This document shows positions 43,520-52,191 of a stretch of DNA of 64,000 nucleotides, in pieces. Within the stretch, counting starts at the first letter, position 1, and the number at the start of each line of letters is the position of its first letter. The DNA comes from Flammeovirgaceae bacterium UBA5008 (GTDB lineage: Bacteria > Bacteroidota > Bacteroidia > Cytophagales > Cyclobacteriaceae). Where the stretch lies: positions 45,873 through 109,872 of the forward strand of contig DGYK01000063.1 of the NCBI GenBank assembly GCA_002398365.1, given 5' to 3'. The notes beneath the pieces were generated by a model. The model saw only the letters and a list, made by a program, of their open reading frames with translations. It did not search any database and had not been told where the DNA came from. Position numbers and translations under genes: made by a program.

Positions 43520-43679
43520 ATCAAAAGAATACGCAGTTTAATCCGAATTATTAATTAGAATTTAAAGAGTTAGTTGATTCGCTTATGAATCCTTCAGATT
43601 GTCAGGGTTTAACTTTGACAATGAAAATGACTAAATGAGTCGAAGGCCAAAAAGAAAGAATGAGTTTAAGTAGTATTCG

Positions 43680-45293
43680 TTATACCACTCGCTTGTGATC
43701 AAGTGCTATTAATCGCGCACCAAGCAAAATACAAAGTAGAAATAAGGCCACCCTGCCTATAAAATCGCCATGATGCAAATAAAAAGTGGCCATATTGTTT
43801 GCGTGCAAATTTCCCCTTACAGCTACCTGCACTTGAGTGGCTGATAGCTGTTCAAAATCTCCTTTTTGATTAATGAATCCTGAATGCCCATGATGCGAAG
43901 CGCGCGCAATACTTCTTCGGTATTCAATAGCGCGCAATCGATCGATCATCAAGTGTTGCCGTGGCTCCGGTGTTCCCTGCCAGTAGGCATCGTTGGTCAT
44001 CACACAAAGTATCGTGGCACCCTTATTAATATAATCACCTACATATTCTCCAAAGGTAGATTCATAGCAAATGAGGGGCGCAAATGAAATGCTATCCGTT
44101 CTCTTAAAAACAACTCGTTCTTTTTGCGGGGTGGTAATGTCCTTAAAATCGTAGAAGAATAAAATCTTTTTGAACAATGGCAATAACGGGAACATCTCAC
44201 CCCCCGGAACCAAAATAGATTTATGATATATCTGATTCACGGAATCAGTCTGATAAAATAATGCGGAATTATAACTTCGATAAAAGAATTTCCTGCTTTT
44301 TGATTGAATAACCGTAGGCTCATCTTTCCTCAATTCATTCACCTTGGTGTAGGTGCTAATGCCTACCAAAATATTTGCTTTTGGAAACGCTTCTAATGAA
44401 TCTATCAATTGCTTGAAATCGAGCGGCCAATTGTTCTTACTTGTTAAAGGTTCTTCATCCAAAGAAGAACTTATGGCAGATTCGGGGAAAAGAACCAAAT
44501 CGGTGTTTTCTGAAGTCTGGCTTTTTGCTAATTCTGCTAGCCGCAAATTTTGATGGTAGATAGAAATGTAGCCTGGGTCTTCTTGCGCCTTTTCAGTGTA
44601 GGGATCAAAGTCTGGTTGAACCACAACGATTTCAGTTTCTATTCCTTCTTCCACATGAGTAACATACAGGTATATGCTAAAACATGCAGGCAATAGCAAC
44701 CATATGCTCAGCACCATAACATATGCAAAACGGCTCTTCGTTTGCTGCCACGATTCAAACAGTAAAACCGATGCAATCAAAATCCAAAGACTTCCGCCCA
44801 AAACTCCGGTGTATTTATACCACTGCACTAAGTAATGAACCGAAGCCAAAGAGTTACCCAGCGTAAGCCATACCCAAGCCAATTCCCAATGATGTTGAAG
44901 AAATTCATAGGCAAGCCAACAGCAAATAAAAACCAAGCCCCTGGAAATAAAAGTTAGTTTTATATTCAGCCAATGAAACAATAGCACGGGTAGTGTCATC
45001 AATGCCGGTATAGCAACCAAGGCAAAAATTCCTCCTATCGTATTAATGACTAACAGCCAAAACGCAGCCATTGTATTCCAGGTAAAAAAGAATACGTATA
45101 GCCTTTTGAAAAGTGAAGTATAATGTTTCAGTCGCCCAAATTTTTGAGGGCTGTTATTTTCTCTAAAATTTTTCTCTACCCATAACAAGGGTAACCACAT
45201 CAACACAACAAATACAGGGTGAATCAACCATGCACAACCTCCGGCTAGTCCGCCTAAGAATAAAAGAAAAAAATGATTTGAATAAAGGCGCAT
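43680..45293 (-). CDS. lnt: Apolipoprotein N-acyltransferase
   Basis: A 537-residue enzyme that adds the third acyl chain to lipoproteins. The N-terminal half has about six to seven membrane helices; the C-terminal half is a nitrilase-fold domain with the triad E271 (LVLFPESAIS), K358 (YHKSILVPGGE) and C409 (PLICYESTFGE). Length and order match the family. TACCTTTA upstream on the minus strand resembles a -7 box. Confidence 0.93.
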   Translation of the reverse strand: MRLYSNHFFLLFLGGLAGGCAWLIHPVFVVLMWLPLLWVEKNFRENNSPQKFGRLKHYTSLFKRLYVFFFTWNTMAAFWLLVINTIGGIFALVAIPALMTLPVLLFHWLNIKLTFISRGLVFICCWLAYEFLQHHWELAWVWLTLGNSLASVHYLVQWYKYTGVLGGSLWILIASVLLFESWQQTKSRFAYVMVLSIWLLLPACFSIYLYVTHVEEGIETEIVVVQPDFDPYTEKAQEDPGYISIYHQNLRLAELAKSQTSENTDLVLFPESAISSSLDEEPLTSKNNWPLDFKQLIDSLEAFPKANILVGISTYTKVNELRKDEPTVIQSKSRKFFYRSYNSALFYQTDSVNQIYHKSILVPGGEMFPLLPLFKKILFFYDFKDITTPQKERVVFKRTDSISFAPLICYESTFGEYVGDYINKGATILCVMTNDAYWQGTPEPRQHLMIDRLRAIEYRRSIARASHHGHSGFINQKGDFEQLSATQVQVAVRGNLHANNMATFYLHHGDFIGRVALFLLCILLGARLIALDHKRVV

Positions 45294-45457
45294 GTTCTTC
45301 GTAAAGGTATAACCGCAGTTAAATCAAACCGAATAAAAAGTTTACTGATTTCAGTTAGCAGCAATTCCGCCAGAATAACTATTGAATCTTTTGGCTGTAA
45401 ATTGATCCAAAGTTTTAAGATACCCAAAAGACTCTCGAAACTCGGCTCAAGAATCTT

Positions 45458-45465
45458 TATCTTTG
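45458..45465 (+). promoter_or_regulatory. -7 promoter element of the redox module
   Basis: TATCTTTG is a perfect TAnnTTTG match 23 bases before ATG 45489. It lies inside the longer open frame from 45402, which argues for the later start. Confidence 0.7.
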
Positions 45466-45488
45466 CTGCAAATTCTCAGCTATCAAGT

Positions 45489-45905
45489 ATGCGCTCTTTT
45501 CGTTCCCCCTTCTATAATTTGCTACTGCTGCTTGGTATAGTTTTAACAAGCTTCGGCAGTGCTCCATCAGAAAGCTCTTATCGATTGATCATTTTTGAAG
45601 GATCTGATTGGTGTGCCAGCTGTCGCAAATTAGAGAAAGTAATAGCCGAGCCTTCATTTGCTTCATTTCTTAAGGAAGAATCCATCGATATTCTTCGGGT
45701 GGATTTTCCTCAGCGGCTCAAGCAAACCAAACAGGAAACACAACGCAACGATTCGCTAGCCATTCGCTACGGGTTTGAAGGTATTTTTCCTACGTTGGTT
45801 CTCGAAGGAAAAACCGGATTCAAAAAGTTTTATTACGAAAATGAAAAGGCAATGCAATTTCAAAATAAGCTGCTTGAAGTTCGAAAATTACTCGCACAAA
45901 AATAA
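45489..45905 (+). CDS. Exported thioredoxin-fold protein
   Basis: A 138-residue protein with an N-terminal signal/anchor (NLLLLLGIVLTS) and a thioredoxin-like CxxC (C42, C45) in FEGSDWCASCRKLEK. The later IFPTLVLEG carries the cis-proline of the fold. The start is ATG 45489 because a promoter lies between it and ATG 45402. Such proteins act in periplasmic thiol reduction or oxidation. It is the first gene of the thioredoxin/ApbE/DUF4266/DUF3570 run, 28 bases before apbE. Confidence 0.85.
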   Translation: MRSFRSPFYNLLLLLGIVLTSFGSAPSESSYRLIIFEGSDWCASCRKLEKVIAEPSFASFLKEESIDILRVDFPQRLKQTKQETQRNDSLAIRYGFEGIFPTLVLEGKTGFKKFYYENEKAMQFQNKLLEVRKLLAQK

Positions 45906-45933
45906 TTGTCACCTATACGGATATTAAACCGGC

Positions 45934-46944
45934 ATGAACGAATATAACATTACAGAAAAACTAATGGGTAGTTCTTTCACGCTGGGGGTGGTAACAGATG
46001 ATAAGTTGTTTGCAGATGAAATGTTACAGGCTGGAATTGCTGAAATTAAAAGGCTGGAGTTGCTGCTATCAGAATTCGTAGATGGCTCGGCTACTTACGC
46101 GATCAACCGCCTCGCCAGCGAAAGTCCTGTAGTGGTAAATGAAGAGTGCTTTAAGCTTATCGAAAGAGCTGTTGCCATTTCACGGCTTACCCAAGGCGAC
46201 TTTGATATTACCATTGGGCCTTTAAAAAAACTATATCAATTCAAAAATAAATCATTTCAATTGCCCTCGCACTCCAACGTAAGAGCGGCACTTCAGCATG
46301 TTGGCTATCAGAAAATGCAATTGAATGCTGCTAAAACCTCCGTTTATTTTCAGGCGAAGGATATGAAGATCAGCTTTGCCGCGATAGGTAAGGGCTATGC
46401 CTCCGATCGTGTAAAAAAGCTTTGGCTGGCCAAGGGAGTTCAATCAGGATATGTAAATGCGAGTGGCGACTTAAATGCTTTTGGCAGCAATGCCATGGGT
46501 GAGCCGTGGAAAATTGGGATTGCCAATCCCGACAATCGAAATCATACACTTCTTTACCTTCCATTGAACCAAGTTTCTATCGCGACTTCTGGCGATTACG
46601 AACAGTACTTCCTGCACGATGGCACACGCTATTCACATAACCTCAATCCGCACACAGGCTTGCCCCTTACGGGAATAAAAAGCGTATCGGTTATTTCGCC
46701 CAGTGCCGAACTTTCAGATGCTCTCGCTACAGCGGTGTATGTAAAAGGTGAAAAAAAAGGAATTGAATTTATCAACCAAATGCCTCACACCCATTGCATC
46801 ATTATCAATGATCAAAATCAATTGTTTTTTTCAAAACATCTAAAATATCATTCTTATGAAATGCCCATCAGCAAATCCTATTCAACGGTAAGCAATGTAT
46901 CGGGCATTCCATGTGACCTTAAAAAATCAAAAATTAACATATGA
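45934..46944 (+). CDS. apbE: ApbE-like FAD:protein FMN transferase
   Basis: A 336-residue enzyme of the ApbE family, which attaches FMN to Thr/Ser of target flavoproteins. Motifs are GDFDITIGPL, FAAIGKGYASDRVKKL, VNASGDLNAFG, IATSGDYEQYF, HNLNPHTGLPL and LSDALATAVYV. The N-terminus MNEYNITEKLMGSSFT goes straight into the domain with no signal peptide or lipobox, whereas most ApbE proteins are exported. Its stop overlaps the next start by 4 bases. Confidence 0.9.
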   Translation: MNEYNITEKLMGSSFTLGVVTDDKLFADEMLQAGIAEIKRLELLLSEFVDGSATYAINRLASESPVVVNEECFKLIERAVAISRLTQGDFDITIGPLKKLYQFKNKSFQLPSHSNVRAALQHVGYQKMQLNAAKTSVYFQAKDMKISFAAIGKGYASDRVKKLWLAKGVQSGYVNASGDLNAFGSNAMGEPWKIGIANPDNRNHTLLYLPLNQVSIATSGDYEQYFLHDGTRYSHNLNPHTGLPLTGIKSVSVISPSAELSDALATAVYVKGEKKGIEFINQMPHTHCIIINDQNQLFFSKHLKYHSYEMPISKSYSTVSNVSGIPCDLKKSKINI

Positions 46945-47165
46945 AGTGGTTAGCAAAATGGAAAATTTTATATCTGATTCCATTATTGGCAATGAATTCA
47001 TGCCAGACTGTAAAACCTTATCAGCGTCAATATGTGAGCGATGTAGAAATGCAAATGACAAATGATGCCGGCAAGAATTTTAATAATTATGTAAACTCCA
47101 TACGCGAAGGTGCCACGCCTGCCAGTGCCAATGGAAAAGGAAGTGGTGGGTGCGGATGTAATTGA
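46941..47165 (+). CDS. Small DUF4266-type lipoprotein
   Basis: A 74-residue lipoprotein (lipobox MNSC, C21) translationally coupled to apbE by a 4-base overlap. The mature part is about 54 residues. Residues 53-60 read SIREGATP and the C-terminus is GKGSGGCGCN (C71, C73), the glycine/cysteine-rich end I associate with DUF4266. The GAT triplet resembles ApbE flavinylation sites ((S/T)GAT), and the CxC tail could bind metal or form a disulfide with the thioredoxin-like neighbour. Function unproven. Confidence 0.82.
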   Translation: MKWLAKWKILYLIPLLAMNSCQTVKPYQRQYVSDVEMQMTNDAGKNFNNYVNSIREGATPASANGKGSGGCGCN

Positions 47166-47184
47166 GGTGTAGCTGGCTAATGAG

Positions 47185-48369
47185 ATGAAGAAAAAATATT
47201 TAATTGTTGGAACCCTCGCATTTGCACAATTTTTGGCGCAAGCTCAAAGTAAAAAAGACAGTACCTACCAGCGTGTAGACAGACTTGAGATTGAAGCTGT
47301 CTATAATCACTATGTGCAAGATGGCAATAATTCTGCTGTAACGGGTGGTAAGGGAACCGAGCAGCTTACCGTTTATGGCCCATCGATACAAATTAAAAAA
47401 TACAAGGGTAGAAACACTCGCAGTTTTCAACTTGGCGTAGATGTAATCAGTTCAGCATCTACAGACAATATTGACTTTGTGAAATCATCTGCCTCTATCA
47501 TTGACCAGCGGGTGTATAGTAATTTTACCTTGGAGCATTACATGCCTCAAAAGGATCTAACTCTTATTACAGGATTGGGGCTTTCCGGAGAAAGTGATTA
47601 CTTCTCTCTATCGGCCAAGGTTGGCATTTCAAAAGAGGACGAGGAGAAAGGACGTAGTTACAGCATTTTGCTTCAGGCTTACCGCGATGACTTGCGGTGG
47701 ATTCAAAGTCTGCAGCCTGTAAAATTGATTTACCCGGTAGAGTTACGTTATAAAGAGTGGTACAATACGTATTTGCGCAAGTCCTACAATTTAAAACTAG
47801 GCTTTTCCCAAATTATCAATAAGCGGAACATTGCCGGAATTTATCCCGAACTCACTTATCAGGAAGGATTGCTGGCAACCCCCTTTCACCGAGTTTACTT
47901 TACTGACGGGTCGGTACAAGTTGAGCAGTTTCCCGATCAGCGATGGAAAGGTTCGCTTGCTATCAAATTAAATTCATTTATTGGCGGGAGAGTTATTCTT
48001 AAAAACTCTGTAAATCCATATACCGACAGCTTCGGTATTTTGGCGATCTCTTTGGAGCATGAAACGGCAGTCAAACTAAACCCTGAGTTTACACTACTCT
48101 CCAATGTCAGATGGTATAAGCAAAGGGCGTCAATGTATTTTAAACCTTATGAAGAACACTTGCCTGGCGAAACTTACTTTACTTCCGACTACGACTTATC
48201 TGATTTTAATACCTACCAGTTAGGTGTTGGTGCTAAATACAATCCTTTGGGGAAGCCGGAAAAGAAATGGTCTTCGCGGGCCATTGTATTTCGCTACTAT
48301 TTTTTGAGCCGTTCCAACGGGCTTCAGGCACACCAATTCTCAATGGCTTTTCTAATGGAAAGGAATTGA
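47185..48369 (+). CDS. DUF3570-type outer-membrane barrel protein
   Basis: A 394-residue exported protein (signal MKKKYLIVGTLAFAQFLAQAQS) of amphipathic beta strands (FQLGVDVISSAS, SYSILLQAYRDD, LRKSYNLKLGFSQI, HQFSMAFLMERN) ending in a barrel-like strand. It fits the DUF3570 family, which I recall occurring beside DUF4266 and ApbE genes. Last gene of the module, 19 bases after the DUF4266 gene. It may be a porin or a platform for the lipoprotein. Confidence 0.8.
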   Translation: MKKKYLIVGTLAFAQFLAQAQSKKDSTYQRVDRLEIEAVYNHYVQDGNNSAVTGGKGTEQLTVYGPSIQIKKYKGRNTRSFQLGVDVISSASTDNIDFVKSSASIIDQRVYSNFTLEHYMPQKDLTLITGLGLSGESDYFSLSAKVGISKEDEEKGRSYSILLQAYRDDLRWIQSLQPVKLIYPVELRYKEWYNTYLRKSYNLKLGFSQIINKRNIAGIYPELTYQEGLLATPFHRVYFTDGSVQVEQFPDQRWKGSLAIKLNSFIGGRVILKNSVNPYTDSFGILAISLEHETAVKLNPEFTLLSNVRWYKQRASMYFKPYEEHLPGETYFTSDYDLSDFNTYQLGVGAKYNPLGKPEKKWSSRAIVFRYYFLSRSNGLQAHQFSMAFLMERN

Positions 48370-48430
48370 TCGGAGCTAATTGAATACTTCTTTGCTTTGC
48401 GATCAGCAAATTGCCATCAAATAGAGTTGC

Positions 48431-48438
48431 TAAATTTG
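48431..48438 (+). promoter_or_regulatory. -7 promoter element of the methyltransferase gene
   Basis: TAAATTTG fits TAnnTTTG, with a TTG 17 bases upstream (48411-48413). It indicates a separate transcript from the DUF3570 module and favours ATG 48474. Confidence 0.6.
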
Positions 48439-48473
48439 CTTGGACTATTGAGCTATTGGTACATTTAATATCT

Positions 48474-49328
48474 ATGTTTCAAGAGAAAGACATTGCAGAG
48501 TATTACGACCAAACAATAAGCCATTACAAGATGTGGTGGAATTTGAATGATAATCTGGCGCTGCACTTTGGGTATTGGGATGAAAATACTAGAAATTTCA
48601 ATCAAGCACTTCGAAACACAAATCATGTGATGGCTTCTTTGGCCGGCATACAACCTCATCATAAAGTGTTGGATGCCGGATGTGGTGTGGGTGGTGCAGC
48701 CTTCTATCTAGCTGGGAAAATTGGCTGTGAAGTAACAGGCATTACACTGAGCAAAAGGCAGTTGATGCTGGCTTTAGAATACCAAAAACAGTTTCAACTG
48801 CAAGACAAAACCAGTTTCTGCATTCAAAACTTTTTGAGTACCGATTTTAACAACAATAACTTTGATGTGTATTGGGCTTGCGAGAGTAGTTGCCATGCAA
48901 ATGATAAGGCGGCTTTCCTGAAAGAAGCAAAACGAATATTAAACCCTTCGGGCAAAGTGATCATTGCAGACTACTTTTTAACGGAAGAAGGTAAAATGGA
49001 TAAGAATCAATACATAAAACGTTGGGGTGACTTGTGGGCTATTCAATCTTTTCACACACAAGAAAATCTTATAGACGAATCTGTCAGGCAGGGATTTAAG
49101 GTGATCGTGAATAACGATGTGAGTAAGCATGTGTGGCGATCTTCCAGGTACATGTATCGGGCTTACTTAATGGGTAGCATACCATCAAGATTATACAACC
49201 TGTTTCACAATACCTCCCGATTTGCCAAGCACCACTACCAATCGGGTTATTACCAGTATCAAGCCCTTAAAGCGAACCTTTGGCAATACAGAATGGTGGT
49301 ACTTCAATCTACCAAAAGCGGTGACTGA
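48474..49328 (+). CDS. Class I SAM-dependent methyltransferase
   Basis: A 284-residue methyltransferase. Motif I is VLDAGCGVGGAAFYLAGK; EVTGITLSKRQL and YWACESSCHANDK follow, resembling gamma-tocopherol, sarcosine or phosphoethanolamine methyltransferases. ATG 48474 lies after the promoter; the longer frame from 48411 is not family-like. Substrate unknown; a quinone, sterol or lipid head group is possible. Confidence 0.82.
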   Translation: MFQEKDIAEYYDQTISHYKMWWNLNDNLALHFGYWDENTRNFNQALRNTNHVMASLAGIQPHHKVLDAGCGVGGAAFYLAGKIGCEVTGITLSKRQLMLALEYQKQFQLQDKTSFCIQNFLSTDFNNNNFDVYWACESSCHANDKAAFLKEAKRILNPSGKVIIADYFLTEEGKMDKNQYIKRWGDLWAIQSFHTQENLIDESVRQGFKVIVNNDVSKHVWRSSRYMYRAYLMGSIPSRLYNLFHNTSRFAKHHYQSGYYQYQALKANLWQYRMVVLQSTKSGD

Positions 49329-49340
49329 TTCTCACTTAAC

Positions 49341-49976
49341 CTAAACCGATCGCTTCAAAAGCGCGCAAATCTTGTATCGCTCATCGTGGGTATCGTGATA
49401 AACAGTGTCGAGTAATTGGTAAACATTTTCAATTCCAATTTTTTTGCACCATTCAAAGGGGCCGAAAGGATAATTGGTGCCGAGCTTCATGGCCAGGTCA
49501 ATGTCTTCGCGAGCAGCGGTGCCTTCCTGTACAGTGTAATAGGCTTCGTTGATGATCATGCAGATGATGCGCGGTGTTACTAACCCCACACGATCATCCA
49601 CAACCGCAAAATCAGTTGCTAATAACTGACAGGTTTTCTCCAAATCAGTTCGATGATCGACTGAAAGTAAACTTACTTCCAACACCTCGCGATTAAAAAA
49701 TGTAGGCAAGCCACAAAAGCCAAATACGGTGCGCAAGTCCGGATTTTTCTTTTTGAAGGACGCAAGTGCGGTAAACACCGAATTCAAAAAAATGGGCTTC
49801 TTCACATTTGCATATCGCTTCAGCGATTCTTCCTCCACCAAAAAATCAAAGATCACCTCTGCACGGTTGATGGAATCGGAGGTTGGCTGCGCAGTAATTT
49901 CGTAGTGATGCACATCTCCTAACTTCTGCCTGCACTCTGCCGCCTGCAATTCATGGCCAATCACTAAAATATTCAT
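49341..49976 (-). CDS. 3-hydroxyacyl-CoA dehydrogenase-like protein (reduced N-terminus)
   Basis: A 211-residue protein from ATG 49976 (MNILVIGHELQAAECRQKL). The C-terminal 100 residues match the 3HCDH C-terminal domain (VGLVTPRIICMIINEAYYTVQEG, DIDLAMKLGTNYPFGPFEW). The N-terminal Rossmann part is short: the GxGxxG loop appears as VIGHELQAA, so NAD binding is questionable. Related to 3-hydroxybutyryl-CoA dehydrogenases but truncated relative to their roughly 280 residues. Divergent from ridA. Confidence 0.78.
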   Translation of the reverse strand: MNILVIGHELQAAECRQKLGDVHHYEITAQPTSDSINRAEVIFDFLVEEESLKRYANVKKPIFLNSVFTALASFKKKNPDLRTVFGFCGLPTFFNREVLEVSLLSVDHRTDLEKTCQLLATDFAVVDDRVGLVTPRIICMIINEAYYTVQEGTAAREDIDLAMKLGTNYPFGPFEWCKKIGIENVYQLLDTVYHDTHDERYKICALLKRSV

Positions 49977-50031
49977 AAGCAAAACAGAAGTTTTTCGGAT
50001 ATTTGAAATCAAAACTAACAAACCTACCGCG

Positions 50032-50415
50032 ATGGCCAAAGAAGTAATTTATTCAGCGCAAGCACCGGAGCCTATTGGCCCTTACAGTCAAGCAATAAAA
50101 GTAGGCAATATGCTTTTTCTATCAGGACAAGTTGCCATTGACCGCGCTTCCGGGCAAATGGTGACAGGTAACATTACGGATGAAACAGCACAGGTAATGA
50201 AAAACCTGAGCGAAGTGTTGCAGGCTGCCGGCATGAACTTCAGCCACGTGGTGAAGAGCACGATCTTTATGAAAGACATGAATCAGTTTTCGCTGGTGAA
50301 TGAAGTGTACGGCAAAAGCTTCAGTTCACAACCACCCGCCCGGGAAACAGTAGAAGTGAGTCGCTTACCCAAAGATGTGAATGTAGAGATTTCGTGCATC
50401 GCTGTGAAAGAGTGA
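50032..50415 (+). CDS. ridA: RidA family enamine/imine deaminase
   Basis: A 127-residue protein of the RidA/YjgF family that hydrolyses reactive enamines such as 2-aminoacrylate. APEPIGPYSQAIKVGNMLFL, NLSEVLQAAGMNFSHVVKST and PPARETVEVSRLP carry the conserved positions, including the arginine that binds the substrate carboxylate. Cytoplasmic trimer in known members. Confidence 0.95.
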   Translation: MAKEVIYSAQAPEPIGPYSQAIKVGNMLFLSGQVAIDRASGQMVTGNITDETAQVMKNLSEVLQAAGMNFSHVVKSTIFMKDMNQFSLVNEVYGKSFSSQPPARETVEVSRLPKDVNVEISCIAVKE

Positions 50416-50580
50416 TGTCAATGGAGTGACGATGCGCTACTTCCGTGCGCGGGCAAAGGATTGAAGCGGAAAACCCGAAGTGGGCTAGCTAGCGCGTGGA
50501 CGGATTTGTAGCGAAAAGCCTGGTGGCGCGTCTCGCGCCATGCCCCCAAAAAAATCACATTTCTTCTTTTAAAAATCAGT
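50416..50580. other. GC-rich intergenic island with hairpin
   Basis: This stretch between ridA and gltX is richer in GC than its surroundings and codes for nothing recognisable. It contains the perfect inverted repeat TGGCGCG-TCT-CGCGCCA (50524-50540) and the palindrome GCTAGCTAGC. It resembles a degraded intergenic repeat element, which cannot be confirmed from one copy. Confidence 0.4.
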
Positions 50581-50635
50581 GTTTTGAGGTGCTTCATTAG
50601 CCGTAGCTTCTCCTGCTTTGCATCAATTTTTGGCT

Positions 50636-50643
50636 TAACTTTG
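50636..50643 (+). promoter_or_regulatory. -7 promoter element of gltX
   Basis: TAACTTTG fits TAnnTTTG and ends 17 bases before the gltX start. A TTG lies 15 bases upstream, shorter than the consensus spacing. Confidence 0.55.
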
Positions 50644-50660
50644 ACGCTCACTTTTTTTAA

Positions 50661-52187
50661 ATGGATAACGTACGAGTTCGATTTGCACCTAGCCCTACCG
50701 GGGCATTACATATTGGTGGTGTGCGCACTGCGCTTTACAATTACTTGCTGGCCCGCAAGCATGGCGGTACCATGATTTTGCGTATTGAAGATACAGATCA
50801 AACGCGCTATGTGCCGGGCGCGGAAGAATACATAATTGAGTCGCTGGCGTGGGCCGGAATTCAAATTGATGAGGGCGTTGGAAAAGGCGGACCGCATGCG
50901 CCTTATCGACAGTCGGAGCGCAAGCCATTGTATAAGCAGTATGCAGAAAAACTAATTGCTGATGGCAACGCGTACTATGCGTTTGATACGGAAGCCGAAC
51001 TCGAGGCCATGCGCGAGCGACTCAAAGCTGCGGGAGATTCGAACCAGCAATATGGCAGCCAGACGCGCATGCAAATGAACAACTCGCTTACACTGTCTGC
51101 ACAAGCGGTGAAAGAAAAACTGGAAGCGGGCGTGGGCTATGTGATTCGCTTGAAGGTTCCTGCCAATCAGGAAATCCGGTTGACGGATTTGATTCGGGGT
51201 GAAGTGGTGGTGAACTCATCGCAAATTGATGACAAGGTATTAATGAAGTCGGACGGCATGCCTACGTATCACCTCGCCAATGTGGTGGACGATTATTTGA
51301 TGAAGATATCGCACGTGATTCGTGGTGAAGAGTGGTTGCCTTCGGCACCGCTGCACGTGTTGTTGTATGAATTTTTAGGTTGGAAAAGTGCGATGCCTCG
51401 TTTTGCGCACCTGCCGCTGTTATTGAGACCCGATGGTAATGGCAAACTCAGCAAGCGCGATGCTGACCGCATGGGCTTTCCTATTTTCCCACTTACGTGG
51501 ACAGATCCGGCTACGCACGAAGTGGCGAAAGGCTACAAAGAGTCGGGCTACTTGCCGGAGGCGTTACTCAACTTTCTGGCTTTCTTAGGATGGAATCCGG
51601 GAACGGAAAAAGAAATTTTTTCACTACAGGAATTGATTGACGAGTTTACGATTGAGCGAATCGGCAAAGCGGGCGCGAAGTTTGACATCCAAAAAGCCCA
51701 ATGGTACAATCAACATTACCTGCGTGCGAAAAGTAATGCAGAGTTGGCAGCGTACTTATTAACTGATTTAAAAAATGCAAACGTGACGTGCGATGAAGCG
51801 AAGGCGCAGAAAATTGCGGCTTGTTTGCGTGAGCGTATCACATTTCCGAATGACTTGTTTCTGCAGAGCAAGTTTTTCTTTGAAGCACCAGTTCAGTTTG
51901 ATGAGCAGATGATCAGCAAGAAATGGAATGCAGAAGTAGCAGCGGTGTTAGCTGCGTATGGCAAGGAATTGCAATCAGCTTCCGGGCTGACGGCTGAATC
52001 GGCAAAAGCGATTTTAGATGCTACCACCGCCCAACACAGCATGAAGGCGGGTCAAGTATTGCAAGTATTGCGCATGGTACTGACCGGACAAGGCGCTGGC
52101 CCTGATTTAATGATGAGCATTGAAATTATGGGTGGTGCTGAAGTGGCTCAGCGTATTGAATTTGCCATTCGAACAATAACCAAATAA
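50661..52187 (+). CDS. gltX: Glutamate--tRNA ligase
   Basis: A 508-residue class I aminoacyl-tRNA synthetase. The HIGH-type motif is FAPSPTGALHIGGVRTALYN and the KMSKS-type motif is GNGKLSKRDADRMG. RIEDTDQTRYVPG, LKVPANQEIRLTD and PTYHLANVVDDYLM are standard. The anticodon-binding domain is complete. It heads an apparent operon extending to 54739. Confidence 0.97.
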   Translation: MDNVRVRFAPSPTGALHIGGVRTALYNYLLARKHGGTMILRIEDTDQTRYVPGAEEYIIESLAWAGIQIDEGVGKGGPHAPYRQSERKPLYKQYAEKLIADGNAYYAFDTEAELEAMRERLKAAGDSNQQYGSQTRMQMNNSLTLSAQAVKEKLEAGVGYVIRLKVPANQEIRLTDLIRGEVVVNSSQIDDKVLMKSDGMPTYHLANVVDDYLMKISHVIRGEEWLPSAPLHVLLYEFLGWKSAMPRFAHLPLLLRPDGNGKLSKRDADRMGFPIFPLTWTDPATHEVAKGYKESGYLPEALLNFLAFLGWNPGTEKEIFSLQELIDEFTIERIGKAGAKFDIQKAQWYNQHYLRAKSNAELAAYLLTDLKNANVTCDEAKAQKIAACLRERITFPNDLFLQSKFFFEAPVQFDEQMISKKWNAEVAAVLAAYGKELQSASGLTAESAKAILDATTAQHSMKAGQVLQVLRMVLTGQGAGPDLMMSIEIMGGAEVAQRIEFAIRTITK

Positions 52188-52191
52188 AAAT

